From Rhizobium sp. (GTDB lineage: Bacteria > Pseudomonadota > Alphaproteobacteria > Rhizobiales > Rhizobiaceae): a DNA stretch of 64,000 nt. The position numbers were made by a program, and so were the translations under genes. A model generated the notes under the pieces. The model made no database searches, was not told where the DNA came from, and saw nothing but the letters and a program-made list of their open reading frames with translations. Shown piece after piece: positions 63,807 through 64,000 of the stretch. The stretch lies in contig JAQGJP010000033.1 of assembly GCA_028290545.1 (NCBI GenBank), forward strand, positions 17,443-81,442, given 5' to 3'. Positions within the stretch are counted from its first letter, which is position 1, and each line of letters opens with the position of its first letter.

Positions 63807-64000
63807 TTACAGCGCTTTTTCGAGTTCGGGCAATGCTTCGAACAGGTCGGCGACGAGGCCGTAGTCGGCGACTTGGAAGATCGGCGCCTCCTCGTCCTTG
63901 TTGATGGCGACGATGATCTTGCTGTCCTTCATGCCGGCCAGATGCTGGATGGCACCCGAAATACCGCAGGCGATGTAGAGGTCGGGTGCGACCACCTTGC
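63807..64000 (-). CDS. etfA: Electron transfer flavoprotein alpha subunit, C-terminal part
   Basis: The visible 64 codons, cut by the right edge, read [19 protein letters not shown], then [33 protein letters not shown]. This is the standard FAD-binding C-terminus of ETF-alpha (FixB/EtfA). The gene lies 24 bp before the first dimethylglycine-dehydrogenase-like gene, so the ETF probably serves both flavoproteins. Confidence 0.92.
   Translation of the reverse strand, partial: KVVAPDLYIACGISGAIQHLAGMKDSKIIVAINKDEEAPIFQVADYGLVADLFEALPELEKAL

Overview
The window looks like a chromosomal or chromid segment of a Rhizobiaceae-type alphaproteobacterium (Rhizobium/Agrobacterium relatives). The reasons are high-GC coding, many sugar/amine/peptide ABC importers each next to its own regulator, a rhizobial-type cellulose operon, an HWE kinase beside an EcfG-like sigma factor, and a FixK / hybrid-FixL / FxkR-like oxygen-signalling locus. 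I see no rRNA, tRNA, CRISPR array, insertion sequence or phage gene.

Layout. 1-2.6 kb: start of a peptide-type ABC import operon (binding protein, ATPase, next gene cut by the window edge). 3.3-13 kb: cellulose operon bcsA-bcsB-bcsZ plus a helical-repeat exported protein, followed by a GH12 glucanase and a beta-helix/RTX protein whose C-termini resemble type I secretion signals. 13.5-18.8 kb: HWE histidine kinase with a single-domain receiver, a thioredoxin-reductase-like flavoprotein, a second RTX protein, an EcfG-like sigma factor and a small secreted protein. 18.9-27 kb: carbohydrate ABC importer divergent from an oxidoreductase / GntR / SIS / BadF-type kinase operon, probably for an amino sugar or related sugar. 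27-28.4 kb: class III cyclase with a membrane tail and a GFA-family protein. 28.4-29.1 kb: no gene recognised. 29.1-34.5 kb: catabolic operon (Gfo/Idh, DUF993, TIM-barrel isomerase, aldehyde dehydrogenase) behind a TetR gene. 34.7-41.3 kb: polyamine-type ABC importer plus copper amine oxidase and a DUF2182 membrane protein. 41.7-48.4 kb: ROK regulator, TetR regulator, orphan amino-acid binding protein, class III aminotransferase, N,N-dimethylformamidase-like protein, VOC protein. 48.5-50.6 kb: Bcr/CflA-type drug exporter divergent from its probable TetR repressor. 50.7-51.5 kb: SDR protein with altered catalytic residues. 51.5-57.9 kb: hybrid FixL, FixK, FxkR-like response regulator, a small GNAT-like gene behind a perfect FNR/FixK box, and a GAF-PAS-GGDEF-EAL protein. 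58-64 kb: ATGA-coupled operon of ETF-alpha, two dimethylglycine-dehydrogenase-like flavoproteins and a PEP-mutase/isocitrate-lyase family protein.

The most interesting items are: (1) a complete FxkR-K-box-FixK-hybrid FixL circuit readable from sequence, with heme-ligand His196 and Arg216 retained in FixL and a FixK-type box in front of a neighbouring gene of unknown role; (2) a 14-bp TAAC-N6-GTTA operator at the TetR gene and its neighbouring catabolic operon, with relaxed copies upstream of the amine import/oxidation operon 7 kb away; (3) a GH12 glucanase without a Sec signal sharing a C-terminal ending with RTX proteins, next to a cellulose synthase whose PilZ c-di-GMP motifs look lost. Starts were chosen by ribosome-binding sites and overlaps. 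Function calls come from reading motifs, not from database searches.
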